NCBI GenBank assembly: GCA_026770025.1
Contig: JAMXDE010000011.1
Location: 1,860,001 to 1,924,000 of the forward strand
Reading direction: 5' to 3'
Length of the DNA: 64,000 bases
DNA from: Craspedostauros australis
Taxonomy: Eukaryota; Bacillariophyta; Bacillariophyceae; Mastogloiales; Achnanthaceae
Position numbers and translations under genes: made by a program. Under the pieces are notes generated by a model. The model was not told the DNA's origin. It made no database searches and saw only the letters and a program-made list of their open reading frames with translations. Below, in pieces: positions 53,050 to 63,918 of this stretch. Numbering within the stretch: the first letter of the stretch is position 1; each line of letters opens with the position of its first letter.

Positions 53050-54890
53050 TCACCATAAGGACTTCATGAAGGACGTGGCGGAACCAGCCAACGATGCAAG
53101 GGACCCATCACCTTCACCAGTCTCTTCTGCTGCTCGAGGCTCTGGAATTTCACGCTCGCACTTGACATCATCGTAGAGGGCGTAGAATGGGACGTCGAAC
53201 AGGAAGTGCTCGAGGCTAATCGCTGTGTTCAGTTGCTCTTCTGGTGTCAAGAGCAGTGCCTTTTGATCCGCGTCGACCAATTCACTGACCATCTTGCTGG
53301 TTTCCTCCTGTTCGTGTGCATACGAGATGGTGATGATGCAGTAAAGCGGCGTAGAGTAGAGTTGTTGTGAGTACAACGTGAATGTGCCAGCATACAGAAA
53401 AGACAAATGGGTCGTCGCATCACATGCTATGATCAAGGACGAGGCATTGTATTTTAGTTCACAGCCCTCATGGCACACGAGCACAGTATCAGTACGAGTA
53501 CCAGCACGAGCCGCAATACGATGAAATGAACTCACAGTCCCCGTCGCCATTTCGATTCGATCGAGAATCTCCGCCGATATGACAGGCTTGAGCACCGCCA
53601 GGACACCGCGAAGCCAAAAGGGCGGTTCCAAGAAGAGGAGGGATTGTAACCGCTCCGGATACAAATTCTGCAGGAGGTTCGCCGTCTTGATCTGCGTCGA
53701 GACGGCTGGCGCCTTCGAGGATTCGAAGCCGTGGTAGTCAAAGATGGAGACGGTGCGCTCATGCTTCCCGAGCGTTCCGTACTCCGCCACGGCGACGCTG
53801 CGTTCCGCCATGTAGACCTGCGACCAGATGTAGGAATCCTCCGTCGTCCCCGTGCTGAGACGAGCGTACTTGATCATGACGCCGCGGTGTTCTCTGTCGC
53901 GCGCTCGCATGATGACCTTTTGGTGTGTCAGATCTTCCAGAATCAGGTTGCCGATCCTTTTCGAGTACTCCTCCTCCGTCTCTTCCTTCTTCTCGCCGTT
54001 GGAAACGCCGTTGCAATCGCCGTTGGTGTCGGCAGGATCGGTCGCAGTCTCTGCCTCCTCTGGTTTTTGTGCAGGAGGAGAATTGAAGCACGTCTTCAGC
54101 ACATCCAGATTGTTCTCCTGCAGTCGTATCGTCGAGGTGTAGTATTGAATTTGTAGATTAGATTGGCATTGCAGATTGGCATTGTAGATTGTTGTGTTGT
54201 GCGAGGCATAGTTTTATCCAGTCACGCGCGCGCGTGGATGTATGAAGCAAATAGAGTAGAGTGGAGTGGATGAGCAACATGATTGAATGAAAGTGGGAAA
54301 TGGAAGGAGCAGTGAGACAACAATCTGTTATACAGAGTGTCTGTGATGGATGATGAGCTGGAGAGCTGTCCAGTCATCTATCCCACGACAGATCACGTGT
54401 ACCATTTGCACCGCACGACAGCGCAAGCAACTCTCACCCCCACGCTGCTTCCGTAACGCCTCCATCACATGCAGCGCAGTGCATCGCACGACAGCACAAC
54501 GCAGTATGAGAACTAGATTCCGACGGAGTAGAACACGCCGCGACGCACCTTGCGATACGTCAAGCACTGGATGAAGGACGCCAACGCCTTGTCGTAGTCG
54601 TTCGTCATGTAGGCCAAATGACGACGAGCTTCTCGCAACGCCATGGCATTCTGAATTTCCGGCGCTGGTCGCGTGTCTGGCTTTTGGGAGAGGTACCAGT
54701 AAGCGTAGGAAGTGCACGCTGCGATGTCCTTGAGGTCACGTTCCGTGTCCACCTTCTCTGGCTCCAGCTTGGGGAGGTTGTCCACCATCTTCTGGCACAC
54801 CGCCTTTTGCTCCTCGTTCTCGAATGGTTCTGCGGACGTCACGCATTGCGTGAACCGTTCGATCAGCTTCTCTTCGTCTTGTGCGGTCAT
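53050..54890 (-). CDS. CRAL-TRIO (Sec14-like) lipid-transfer protein
   Basis: Three exons: 54890-54549, 54117-53536 and 53307-53050 (introns of 431 and 228 bp, all phase 0, GTGCGT and GTGAGT donors), giving 393 residues. Exon 1 ends in the typical N-terminal helix (D-K-A-L-A-S-F-I-Q-C-L-T-Y-R-K). Exon 2 carries the lipid-binding fold, with Y-P-E-R-L-Q-S-L-L-F-L near the gate and V-L-K-P-V-I-S. The family carries phosphoinositides, tocopherols or other hydrophobic ligands between membranes. A charged insert (A-E-T-A-T-D-P-A-D and E-K-K-E-E-T-E-E-E) separates the two parts. The ligand is unknown. Confidence 0.88.
54118..54548 (-). other. First intron of the CRAL-TRIO gene, with tandem 15-mers
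   Basis: The 431-bp intron contains a short direct repeat (AGATTGGCATTGC followed by AGATTGGCATTGT, near 54166-54192). No gene is nested in it. Confidence 0.6.
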
Positions 54891-55717
54891 CGTTGTCGTT
54901 CAAACTTCTTTGATGCTCTTGATGGGTGTTGTGCCTATGGATATTGTGTCTATGGACGTTAGTGTGGATAGTAGTATTGGTGTGGATATTGGTGTGGATG
55001 CCAGTGTGGATGCTATTGTCCTCGATTGTCTATAATGTGATGTGATATGACGTGCTGTGATGTGCTGTGATGTGCTGTGACGTGCGCGTTTCCTCTCGTC
55101 CAGCTACGACTGTGCGCCTTCCCAAGAGTATGGTCCGAGGCAAAGAGGTTGATGACGAGAGTGTGCAAGATGCGCTCCCCCTGGTTTGTCGGATGCCTCC
55201 TTTGATTCATGACTCTCCTCGTTGGATTTCTTGCGTGTTCCTTGTCGGATTTCCTTTTTCGCCTTGTTCGTTGGTTGCTTTTTGGTGATGTTTTGTGACG
55301 GGAGTTGTGGTCACGCGTGTTCCATCGTGTTTGTCGTAGTATATAATATCTCTCTGTTAGTATATTAATACGACATGGACAATGCACACACTAGGTATTG
55401 TCTTCGCAAGTAGTTACTTTAATGTACTACTATATAGATACCACTACAATACTACTCACTTTCCGAAAGATCGAAACGCCAATCGGAATCAAAAGATACC
55501 ACCTCTCCTTCTTCGACAACGTCAGGGCGATGGAGAGCGCGAACGGAGCGATGATCTTCGTCATCAAGCCATGGTGATCCGTCGACCTTCCCTTCGCTTT
55601 GGACACCACCATCGTCATCACAACTCCACCACCATCGCTGTCTTCGTTACCAACAACGACGGCAACGTGCAGGTGCAGGTAAAGGTACAACGGCAATAGT
55701 GTGCGGAACTCCGGAAG
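54891..55717. promoter_or_regulatory. Bidirectional intergenic region with tandem repeats
   Basis: 830 bp between divergent genes. It contains imperfect 12-bp repeats of the ATTGGTGTGGAT type (about 54960-55010) and an array of GTGCTGTGAT 10-mers (about 55050-55085). The open frame 55382-55699 lacks support and likely belongs to the aldo-keto reductase 5' leader. Confidence 0.5.
55036..55085. repeat. 10-bp tandem repeat (GTGCTGTGAT)n
   Basis: About three clear units with degenerate flanks. Confidence 0.8.
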
Positions 55718-57307
55718 ATGACAGCAACAGCCACTCCCAACCCTGCGGTTCAGAGGCATGGATGGCATCAGCACCAACGCTGGATGCAGCTGATGCTCGT
55801 TGCCCTTGTCCTTGTCTTCATCGCCCAGCATGCAACCGTCAATGGTCTGTCGTTCCAGGACATCAGTGACGGCAACAATGGAATGAAGAGCAGCACTGAA
55901 AATGTTGCAAAGAAGGGACAAGGTTTCGTTGCACCGCATTCTCCCAACAAGGCTGCTGACGCGTCGGAGATTAGCGGCGCATCCAGACGTGACGTCCTCG
56001 TCAGCGCTGCATCATCCGTGCTCATGGGAGGTTCCTTGTGGACGATGAATCCCAACGTCGCCCACGCCGCAGCATTGCAGGACGACATGAAGGTCGACAT
56101 GAACGCCATCAACGCGGCGCGATCCACGAGCGGCTCGTCCACCACTGCAGGTGTCGGATACGGACGATCGGTCGTTCCTTTGGAGGATCCATCGCCGGTT
56201 CTGACGACGCGTCGTTACGGTGCCAACAACAAACAGATCACGACGACCATACCGCGCATCGGCTATTCCCTTTACAAGACCAAGCCGGAACAGGCCGAAC
56301 AGGCCACGGCCCTCGCGTTGTTGGCGGGCGTGCGATATTTCGACGTCGGCAGTCAGTACGGATCCAACACCGAAGTCGCCAAGGCCGTTGCCTTGTATCT
56401 CAATCAGGGACTGCCTGCCGTCGAGGCCAAGTACGGCGTGAACGAGAAGCCGGCGTTGTTGGAGCGCTATCGGGCGACCGTCACCATCGGTGAGGAACAC
56501 GCGATCGTTACGACTGCGGAATCGGGCGGCGTCGGTCTCTTGCGCGCGCCATCGCCCATGGGATCCATCGGACGCAGTGGTCGACGCGATGGACTGTACC
56601 TGTCGCACAAGCTCTGTAATGAGCAGCAATCGACCAACCGCGAAGATGTGCGTCGCAGCGTCAAGAAGGCCATGAAGGAACTGGGCGTGTCGTACCTCGA
56701 TATGGTCTGCATCCACAGTCCATTGACGAATTCGGAAAAGCGGTTGGCGTCGTGGGAAGCTCTGCTGGAATTGCAACGTTCCGGACTCGTCAAGGCCGTC
56801 GGAGTTTGCAACTACGGGCTGGGACCGTTGCAAGAATTACAGCGCGCATTTCCGTACGATCTGCCGGCCATGAATCAGCTCGAGATCAGTCCCTTCAATC
56901 AGCACAAGGACATCGTGATGTACTGCGCCAAGTACGGCATCGGCGTCGGATGCGGCACGTGGTCCAAGCTGAGCAGCAGTCCCGACATCTTGGCCGGATG
57001 GGATCAGCTCGGTGACATTGCCAACGCGCAGAAGATGACGAAGGCCCAGATCCTCGTGCGATGGGCATTGCAGAAGGGATACACGTGCGTGCCACGATCG
57101 GCGCCATCGAGCAAGGTCGAGAAGATTGCCATCGCGGAGAATACGTACGGTGGTGTCAATGCGAACGGTAAGGTGCTGTCGGCAGAACAAATGGCCATTT
57201 TGGATGGTCTCGATGTGGGCTTTGCCTCGGGCAAGTTGGGTCGACGCGATGGTTGGGAGGACGGCGATGTCAAAGGCGACGATTGGGAGCCGACCAACTT
57301 CGTGTGA
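55718..57307 (+). CDS. Aldo-keto reductase with tripartite (thylakoid lumen) presequence
   Basis: 529 residues, single exon. The AKR barrel carries the catalytic set D and Y in Y-F-D-V-G-S-Q-Y-G (near 207-215), Lys in L-S-H-K-L, and His in V-C-I-H-S-P. The NADPH site is seen near V-P-R-S-A. The family reduces aldehydes and ketones with NADPH. The N terminus has three parts: a signal peptide (L-M-L-V-A-L-V-L-V-F-I-A, cleavage near V-N-G-L-S-F), a basic/Ser transit stretch, then a twin-arginine signal S-R-R-D-V-L (Arg90-Arg91), a hydrophobic segment and an A-H-A site (115-117). This is the pattern of Tat-exported lumen proteins. There is also an insert of about 60 residues between the first catalytic block and the Lys. 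Confidence 0.92.
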   Translation: MTATATPNPAVQRHGWHQHQRWMQLMLVALVLVFIAQHATVNGLSFQDISDGNNGMKSSTENVAKKGQGFVAPHSPNKAADASEISGASRRDVLVSAASSVLMGGSLWTMNPNVAHAAALQDDMKVDMNAINAARSTSGSSTTAGVGYGRSVVPLEDPSPVLTTRRYGANNKQITTTIPRIGYSLYKTKPEQAEQATALALLAGVRYFDVGSQYGSNTEVAKAVALYLNQGLPAVEAKYGVNEKPALLERYRATVTIGEEHAIVTTAESGGVGLLRAPSPMGSIGRSGRRDGLYLSHKLCNEQQSTNREDVRRSVKKAMKELGVSYLDMVCIHSPLTNSEKRLASWEALLELQRSGLVKAVGVCNYGLGPLQELQRAFPYDLPAMNQLEISPFNQHKDIVMYCAKYGIGVGCGTWSKLSSSPDILAGWDQLGDIANAQKMTKAQILVRWALQKGYTCVPRSAPSSKVEKIAIAENTYGGVNANGKVLSAEQMAILDGLDVGFASGKLGRRDGWEDGDVKGDDWEPTNFV

Positions 57308-58065
57308 TGGATGGAACAACGAGTGGAGAGAAGAAGAACTATTAGATGAGATATGAAATATGCAGCAGGGTAATAATGCGAACAATAATATCTGATCAGA
57401 CGTGTCAGTTACTGTTGGTATGTATTGAAATGTATTGAATATAATAATATCATGTTGTGTTATGTTGTAATATGACCATGGAGTAGAGTAGGTCCTTGTC
57501 GACTCTATCATCGTTAGGTCGGACGGTTGGTCTACGACTATTCGTGTTTCATTCCGCCCAAACACGAATGATGGAAAACCACGACCAAGACGGCGCGGAA
57601 TGACGAAGATGGTTTCGATGTCGCGCACCCGGTCATTGGCGGAAGAACCGTTGACCGCTCTTCTTCTTGCGTTGAGAACGGAGGAATTGCGCGTCGTCTT
57701 GTGAGAATCTTGGAATGGACTCTGTGCGTTGTTTGTGTTGTGGAAATAGTTGTTGGGGTTTTCTTGGCACAGTGACATCACGCGAGGGAGGTTCTTGGTT
57801 GGTCTCATCTCACTTCGTGACGTCTTGCTCCACGAACAAGATCAAACACCGAAGCCGTCTCCTTCGCCTCGGTCTGATCATAAACACGAAGCACGATAGA
57901 TAGATATTATAGATAGACGGATAGAGAACGAGATAGAGTGAGTCTCTGTTCGTGGACACGCTCTCTTGAGAGAGAAAGAGTGCGTCTGTTCCAATCTGCA
58001 CTGATCCACACTCTCCTGGAACCTGTCTGCAACCAAACACCGTCGGCAAGCACGGTCGGCAAACG
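57308..58065. other. Intergenic region, no gene seen
   Basis: AT-rich in its first part (ATATAATAATAT near 57437-57448), then promoter and leader of the next gene. No supported gene. Confidence 0.5.
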
Positions 58066-61000
58066 ATGGAAGGCGCGCGATCTGTTCCATCGTTGGACGG
58101 CGTTCCCCACAATGAAACGAACAGCAACGACAATATGAATGCGAGCGAGCTCGATGATAAGAGCCACCTTCCGCACGCCATGATGGATGACAACAGGAGA
58201 CACAGCACGGGGGCCATCCAACCTCCGGATTCGATGCTCAAGATGCCACCATCCATTGGTGCGGATGACGCAAAGGGACTGGCCGCACAGGATGCGCTCT
58301 CGATACACAGCAGAGGCGCGGGCGACGTCCTCCTCCTTGACGACGACGACGACGACGAAGATACCTTCCACGACAGCATCAGCAACAACCTCGATCAGGT
58401 CCTGATGAACGACGGCCGACCGCGCAGATTCGCCGATCGGCTGCGCGGCAAGGTCTCCAACGCCGCCAAACGCACGCAGGAACGCGGCCGCATATTTCAT
58501 TCCAACGTCGTGCAGGCCGCCAAGCAAACGAGAGGCCGCGTGCGAGAGAAGGTCGCCAAGACCTTTCGCGATCGTATCCGGTCCAGCGATGGCAATCATG
58601 AGCATGGCGCTGTCACGGACTCGTTCGATGACGATGGCGATGCGAGGAACCGTCCTCCTGACGACGCCGAGCGGCATACCAGCGACTTTGAAGACGAGTT
58701 CTACGTCGGTTTGGAGGCGAACAGCGACAGCTTGGACGGGACGAAGCACAGCAAGGCGGATATCGCCTCCGCCTCGTCGCATTCCGCGCGCACTATGGAC
58801 CTCGATGAGCATGACGACGGGCCCTCCTACATCGATGCGTACATCAGAGACAATTCGGAATCGCAGCATGCGTCGTTCGCCAATATCGCGGATGAAGCGG
58901 GAGCATCCTTTTCCAGTCTCGGTGCGGTCGAGTTCGATCACACCGAATCGAAAGTTGGCGCAGCGATCAATGTCAAGGCCGATGAAACTGCCGATGCCCA
59001 ACAACTTCCGGCCAGCGCCAAACAGAACAAGCCAGCCGCAGCGGCTGCAGCAGCAATGGCCAGATTCAAATCCACGACGAAGCAAAACAGGACGCCCAAG
59101 GCTCCTAAGTCTCCCAGGAACAAATTGACCGCAAAGAAGATGGTGGCGGCATTGCGAGGATCCTCCAAGGATGGGAGCAAATCCTTGCCGTGGAAGATTG
59201 GCCACAGGCGAGCTGATTCGACGGATGAGCACCATCTCGAAGCTGACGCAGAACCCACATCGCAGTCGGCGTCGCGTCAACTCTTGACGATCGATACGGC
59301 CACACCTTTGCTGACGAACAGCAATGGAGATGTCACTGCAACTTCGCCTACTCCTGACAAACCACCCCTGGCAGGCAGAAAAGCGAGATCGGGCAGAGCC
59401 GATCGATCTCCGCATCGCAGCCACATCATCCAAGCGCTGCTGGCGAGGAGGGAATCGGCAGGCAACAGCGAAAGCCTGGACGACGACGACGGTCAGCGCC
59501 TCAATCGCAGGCAGCGCAAGGATCCAAAGAAGGCCGCCAAGGCCGTCGCCACGGTTGCCAAGACGCTCAAGAAGCGATCCAAGAATGTCGGCAAGACCAT
59601 CGCGCGCAGTCTGCGGTCGAAGAGGACTCCGTCATCGGGCGACGACGATGACGGCGCCATGGAGAGCAAGAATGGTGCGACTCCGAATTCCATGTCCTCG
59701 CCCAAGCATGTGGCGCGCAATGAAAGTGGGATGTCCGAATTGTCATCGCCGTCGTCGTTGTCCAACCATGATCGGGATTTGTCGGGTCACAGCATGAACA
59801 GCTCGCGGTCAGCATTGCTGGGCACAAGATCGGCTCTGTCCTTCGGAAGTTTGCTAAATCTGATTGGAGGCAAAGACGGAGACGGCAAAACCGTGGATTG
59901 GGTGACGATCATGATCATTCACTGCTGTTTGTATTCCATCGATCAAATCATCCTGCATCGACACGAGATCCTCCAAAACGATTTCCCATGGTCCGCCGTC
60001 ATTGGCTTGATGCTGGCTGCCTTCACTGTCGGCATCCGGATCGATGCGAAGGATGTCGTCGCTGGTTTTGACCATGTTGTGCTGGGTCGGCCCACATCCG
60101 AGATCGACCCACCCACGCAAACGCGCGAATCCAGCCATGACGCACCTCCACAAGGTGACATGGAAGGCGCTCCTGCCACCACCCAGCCGTACACGGCCGA
60201 AGCGCTTCAGGATGCGGACCAAACTCAACAGCGATCGTCCCCTTTCAAAAACTCACGTCGCAGACGGCCCAAGCCATGGAAGACCCTCTCGACGCGCAAG
60301 GCGAGAAGATCCTCGGCGACTCAAGTGGAGCATCCTTCGCAGCATGATGTCAAGCAACGCAGGCGCAGCAGCATAGGTGCGCAGCAGATGAGGTCCGAAT
60401 CGCCATCGTCAGATCCTCCTCATGAGTATGGTCGAATGGATAGCGGCAGCAGCACCCATCCAAGCATCGATGGCAACGCCGCGTCAAGCTCCAGCATTTC
60501 CATCGGAACGTTCGATACCGAGGAAGCCAAGGCGAATGAGCTGGGACAGCAGCAGGAGTTTGAGCCTTTCTTTGAGTTGCGCGGAATGGACATCTTCCTT
60601 TCCGACGACGCCGAAGAGGAGGCCGGCACGCATCCATTCTTGATCCAGAACGGTCTGCGCAATGTCCCCACGTTCATCGTCAATGCCATGTCGCAGTGGG
60701 GCAACATCCTGGTGTACTTCAAAATGCCGGATTGGGTCAAAGACTTTGATGAGAGCCTCATCGAGACGCCTGCGGACGACAGCCGCACGAGGGCGCTGAA
60801 ACGCTTCCTCAAGGGAGATAACAAGTACCGCCGCGAACGGCTCAAGATCGTACCTCACATCGTGTCCGCGCCGTTGCCCATCCGGATGATGGCCCCGAAG
60901 GCGTCCGTCCTTCCGATCTACCGACGCGGTCTCGTCGACACCATTTACAATCAGCACGATGCGGACGCCGCGAAGAATTCGTGCTGCACTGTGGAAGTCA

Positions 61001-61344
61001 CTGTCGAATTGATGGGCAACAAGGCCATCCGCGGCATGTCCAGCATCGTGAAACGGTACATCAAGAACATCGCGATTGACTTGGCCCTCGTTATCCAACC
61101 GCCGAACAAGAACGGCAGGCCATCGTTGGGTGCGAAGTCCAAGAGCACTGGCGATGCAGGTGCCGATGAGAATCAGGAGGAGCCGGAGGTCGTGCTGGGA
61201 CTCTGCTGTTTGAAGCACGTGGACTTGTCTCTGTGCGAGCAGAAACCGGAGCGCTACGAAGGCTTTGATCCCGCCACAGTGGAACAGTCCGAGGCGCTTC
61301 TGGTGCAGAAGTACACCAGTATGGCCAACGAGTCGCCGCAGTGA
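58066..61344 (+). CDS. EDR2 C-terminal (DUF1336) domain protein with two membrane segments
   Basis: 1092 residues, single exon. A long, charged, Ser/Asp/Arg-rich region fills residues 1-600 and includes helical K/R-rich stretches such as F-A-D-R-L-R-G-K-V. Two hydrophobic helices follow near 610-660 (W-V-T-I-M-I-I-H-C-C-L-Y-S and A-V-I-G-L-M-L-A-A-F-T-V). Another polar region leads to the C-terminal domain near 840-1015. That domain has the EDR2_C pattern: F-I-V-N-A-M, L-V-Y-F-K-M-P, F-L-K-G-D-N-K-Y-R-R-E-R-L-K-I-V-P, A-P-K, C-T-V-E-V-T-V-E, and M-S-S-I-V-K-R-Y-I. In plants this domain accompanies START and PH domains in lipid-linked defence proteins; neither is seen here. A membrane-anchored lipid-related role is inferred. 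Confidence 0.82.
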   Translation: MEGARSVPSLDGVPHNETNSNDNMNASELDDKSHLPHAMMDDNRRHSTGAIQPPDSMLKMPPSIGADDAKGLAAQDALSIHSRGAGDVLLLDDDDDDEDTFHDSISNNLDQVLMNDGRPRRFADRLRGKVSNAAKRTQERGRIFHSNVVQAAKQTRGRVREKVAKTFRDRIRSSDGNHEHGAVTDSFDDDGDARNRPPDDAERHTSDFEDEFYVGLEANSDSLDGTKHSKADIASASSHSARTMDLDEHDDGPSYIDAYIRDNSESQHASFANIADEAGASFSSLGAVEFDHTESKVGAAINVKADETADAQQLPASAKQNKPAAAAAAAMARFKSTTKQNRTPKAPKSPRNKLTAKKMVAALRGSSKDGSKSLPWKIGHRRADSTDEHHLEADAEPTSQSASRQLLTIDTATPLLTNSNGDVTATSPTPDKPPLAGRKARSGRADRSPHRSHIIQALLARRESAGNSESLDDDDGQRLNRRQRKDPKKAAKAVATVAKTLKKRSKNVGKTIARSLRSKRTPSSGDDDDGAMESKNGATPNSMSSPKHVARNESGMSELSSPSSLSNHDRDLSGHSMNSSRSALLGTRSALSFGSLLNLIGGKDGDGKTVDWVTIMIIHCCLYSIDQIILHRHEILQNDFPWSAVIGLMLAAFTVGIRIDAKDVVAGFDHVVLGRPTSEIDPPTQTRESSHDAPPQGDMEGAPATTQPYTAEALQDADQTQQRSSPFKNSRRRRPKPWKTLSTRKARRSSATQVEHPSQHDVKQRRRSSIGAQQMRSESPSSDPPHEYGRMDSGSSTHPSIDGNAASSSSISIGTFDTEEAKANELGQQQEFEPFFELRGMDIFLSDDAEEEAGTHPFLIQNGLRNVPTFIVNAMSQWGNILVYFKMPDWVKDFDESLIETPADDSRTRALKRFLKGDNKYRRERLKIVPHIVSAPLPIRMMAPKASVLPIYRRGLVDTIYNQHDADAAKNSCCTVEVTVELMGNKAIRGMSSIVKRYIKNIAIDLALVIQPPNKNGRPSLGAKSKSTGDAGADENQEEPEVVLGLCCLKHVDLSLCEQKPERYEGFDPATVEQSEALLVQKYTSMANESPQ

Positions 61345-61702
61345 TCGTTGTGGTGCATTTCGAAGGAGACGAAGAATGGAGTACGGAGTACCATGCAAAA
61401 TTGAGGAAAAGTAGAGTATGCCGCGGTGTACTCATTGATGTGATCGTACTATACTGCTTTGGCACCTCTGACATACCAGCATGCAACCATGCCATAACTC
61501 ATAGTAGGCGTCGCTTGTCGAAGGCCGCTTTTCATGGAGAACACTTTGAGACAACACATCATCGAGTAATCCCTCTCTCTCTCTCTCTCTCTCTGCGAGT
61601 CTCCATGCGACTGGGGGCTGCGGTTATGTGATCGAAAAGATGAGAATGACTACAAAAGAGAGAAATCAGAATTAATCCAAAGATAGGTACTCTCGTGGAT
61701 GG
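61345..61702. other. Convergent intergenic region with microsatellite
   Basis: A (CT)n run lies at 61573-61594. Otherwise 3' flanks of two convergent genes. Confidence 0.6.
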
Positions 61703-62930
61703 TCATTCTTCATCGTCATCATCGCTCATGCCTTGCGCCTCGGAATCCTCAGCATCCTGGTCTTGCCTATCTTCGCTCTGTCCATCTCCGATATCATCTT
61801 CGATGTCATCTTCAATGTCATCATTCTCGACATTAACCTCTTGCTGCGCTTCCTTCTTTATCGTCGCCGCCGTCTCGACCGCCAACGCGGGCATCGCCTC
61901 ATCGACGAGCAAACGGATCGTGAGATCGGTCCCCTCCAGCGACATGATCCCGTTGCATTCGTGAATCTGCTTGACGATGAATTCCACGGGGATGTTCGGC
62001 TCAATAACATTCTCCGAGCCTTCCGCAACCCACTGGCTCGTGTCGAGATTGAAATTGTATCCCGACGATCGCAAATCTTCGGCCGCCACCATGGCATTGA
62101 AGTATCCGAACACCAAGATTCCCACGTGGGAGGCGAAGCATTCATTGACGGTTCCGACCATCTGCGTCGGGCGTCGCGATTGTTGTTTATGGATGAAGGG
62201 GGAATGGCAATTCGCAGAGAGGTTATTCGTCAGATCGGAATGGAACGAGAGCCGCAGCAACCTGCGTGGCGCTTTGCCGCAGTGGATGGCATATCTTGTA
62301 TGCGTGCAATACTCTTCCGTGACTTTCTTCCTCTCCTGCTTCCCATCTGTATTGTCCAATTAGAGACCAGTCACATCCATGACGACAATCTCATCCAATC
62401 CAATTGACCAAGTCAACGTAACCTACCTTGGATCCAACCTTCGGACAGAAGAGACACGCATCGAGCGCCACATCGTAATGGATGTAAGGCAGCTCGTTGA
62501 GTATCCATCCCGTCCCTTTGGCATGATCCTTCTTGAGCGTCCGGACGTTCTCGTAGGCCATGAGGACGCCGTCCATCCCATCCGAGTACTTCATGAGGTA
62601 CTGCCGCATGGAATTCTCGACATGCAGCTGCACATTCTTGAGCGCGTGCGGCAGCAAGGAGATGACGACGTTGACCTTCTTGTGCACGAGGACGGAGTCG
62701 ATATCGTCGCTTGCCATTCTGCGCTGTGGCGTGATGGCCGCCGCCGGAGTCGGCTGCGCCTTGGCCGGGACGACATTGGTGCTGGTCGTCGAGGCTGATT
62801 TCTTCTTGTCTTTCTTGTCCTTCTTGGCGATCTTCTTCTTTGCTTTCTTTGCTTCCTTCTTTGCTTCCTTCTTGGCTCGTTTGCGTTCGGCACGCTCCTC
62901 CTCCGTTTCGTTGCGATCTCGTTTGGCCAT
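61703..62930 (-). CDS. RPA43: RNA polymerase I subunit RPA43 (Rpb7-like N-terminal fold)
   Basis: Two exons, 62930-62427 and 62161-61703 (265-bp intron, phase 0), giving 320 residues. The start at 62930 gives a Lys-rich N terminus (K-K-E-A-K-K-E-A-K-K-A-K-K), a likely nuclear/nucleolar signal. The Rpb7-N-like part has V-V-I-S-L-L-P-H-A-L-K-N-V, a tip helix and Y-D-V-A-L-D-A-C-L-F-C-P. The join G-S-K|M-V-G-T-V-N-E begins the OB domain (H-V-G-I-L-V-F-G-Y-F-N-A). The C terminus is highly acidic (D-D-I-E-D-D-I-E-D-D). RPA43 pairs with RPA14 in the Pol I stalk and binds the initiation factor Rrn3. Identity is by fold and motif order; RPB7 is excluded by the basic and acidic tails. Confidence 0.82.
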
Positions 62931-63918
62931 TGTCGTTTGTGTTGTTTGTGTTGTTTGTACGAGTACGAGTATTGCCGATATTGCCTGTATTGCCTGTATT
63001 GTCTCGTTCAACTTGCTTCTGTCACACTATTCCAGAGTCGATGATGTTGATGTTGATGCCGATGATGTTGTTCGTTCAGGACGCCTGGGCAGAGTATTCT
63101 TGGATGCATCCACTCTCCCCAGGGTTCGGTTGGACATGTCATCGATCATTCACAAGAGAGGCGGATGGCAATCTCGGTTGATGCTTCCCGCCGCGACAAA
63201 AAGCGATCATTTTTGTTGGATCCACGAAAATGGTTGGTCGTGGATGATTGGAATCAACAGACTCGTTTGGGCGGATCCAGCGATGGGAATGGCCGTAGGG
63301 AACATGAACAGTCATACTCAGCGTTGACCGTATAGCGTACGGTCGATTCAAGAAACAATGATTCCTTACAAGTTACGCGTCGAATTCAATTCTGCGACAG
63401 TTCAGAGGTTCAAACAGTCGTTTCAACAACAAAACGGGCAGCAGCTTGATGTGGGGCTGACCGTACGCGCAGCAACTGTGCACCAACCAACCAAATTCGG
63501 AACAAAGAAGCGGCGTTTGAGACACGAACATCAACGCGAGACAAAGAGCCGTACATCCACAGAAGCGGTTTGCAGCTCGTCAAACACCACCAACATCATC
63601 CATCCATCCACCCATCCATCCATCCACTTGGTTTGCCTGTTCCCACAACTTGCTCGAGACCAACAGATCACCGATCAAGTCAAAGCCAGCAAGGCAAGGC
63701 AAGGCAAGGACAGGAAGAAACGATCACCGATCGATTAACACATCCAGTTAAGGTTGTTGATCGTTGGCAGTGATTGGATCGACTGACTGTCATTGACCAT
63801 TGCTATTATTATAAGTGCGAGCAGAAGTAGTGTGTTCACTGTAGAGTAGATACTCCACATCAGCCACTCAGCCACTCAGCTACTCAGGTAGTCGGCACTC
63901 AACAGCAGCGAGAGAAGG
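62931..63918. promoter_or_regulatory. Divergent intergenic region
   Basis: About 990 bp between RPA43 (minus) and the Pro-rich gene (plus). It contains a CATC(CA)-type run near 63600-63630 (CATCCATCCACCCATCCATC). The long plus-strand frame 62560-63327 mostly shadows RPA43. No gene seen. Confidence 0.5.

Noticed and set aside
57907-59433. 508-codon open frame on the minus strand
   Set aside because: Antisense shadow of the EDR2-C gene; no motif seen.
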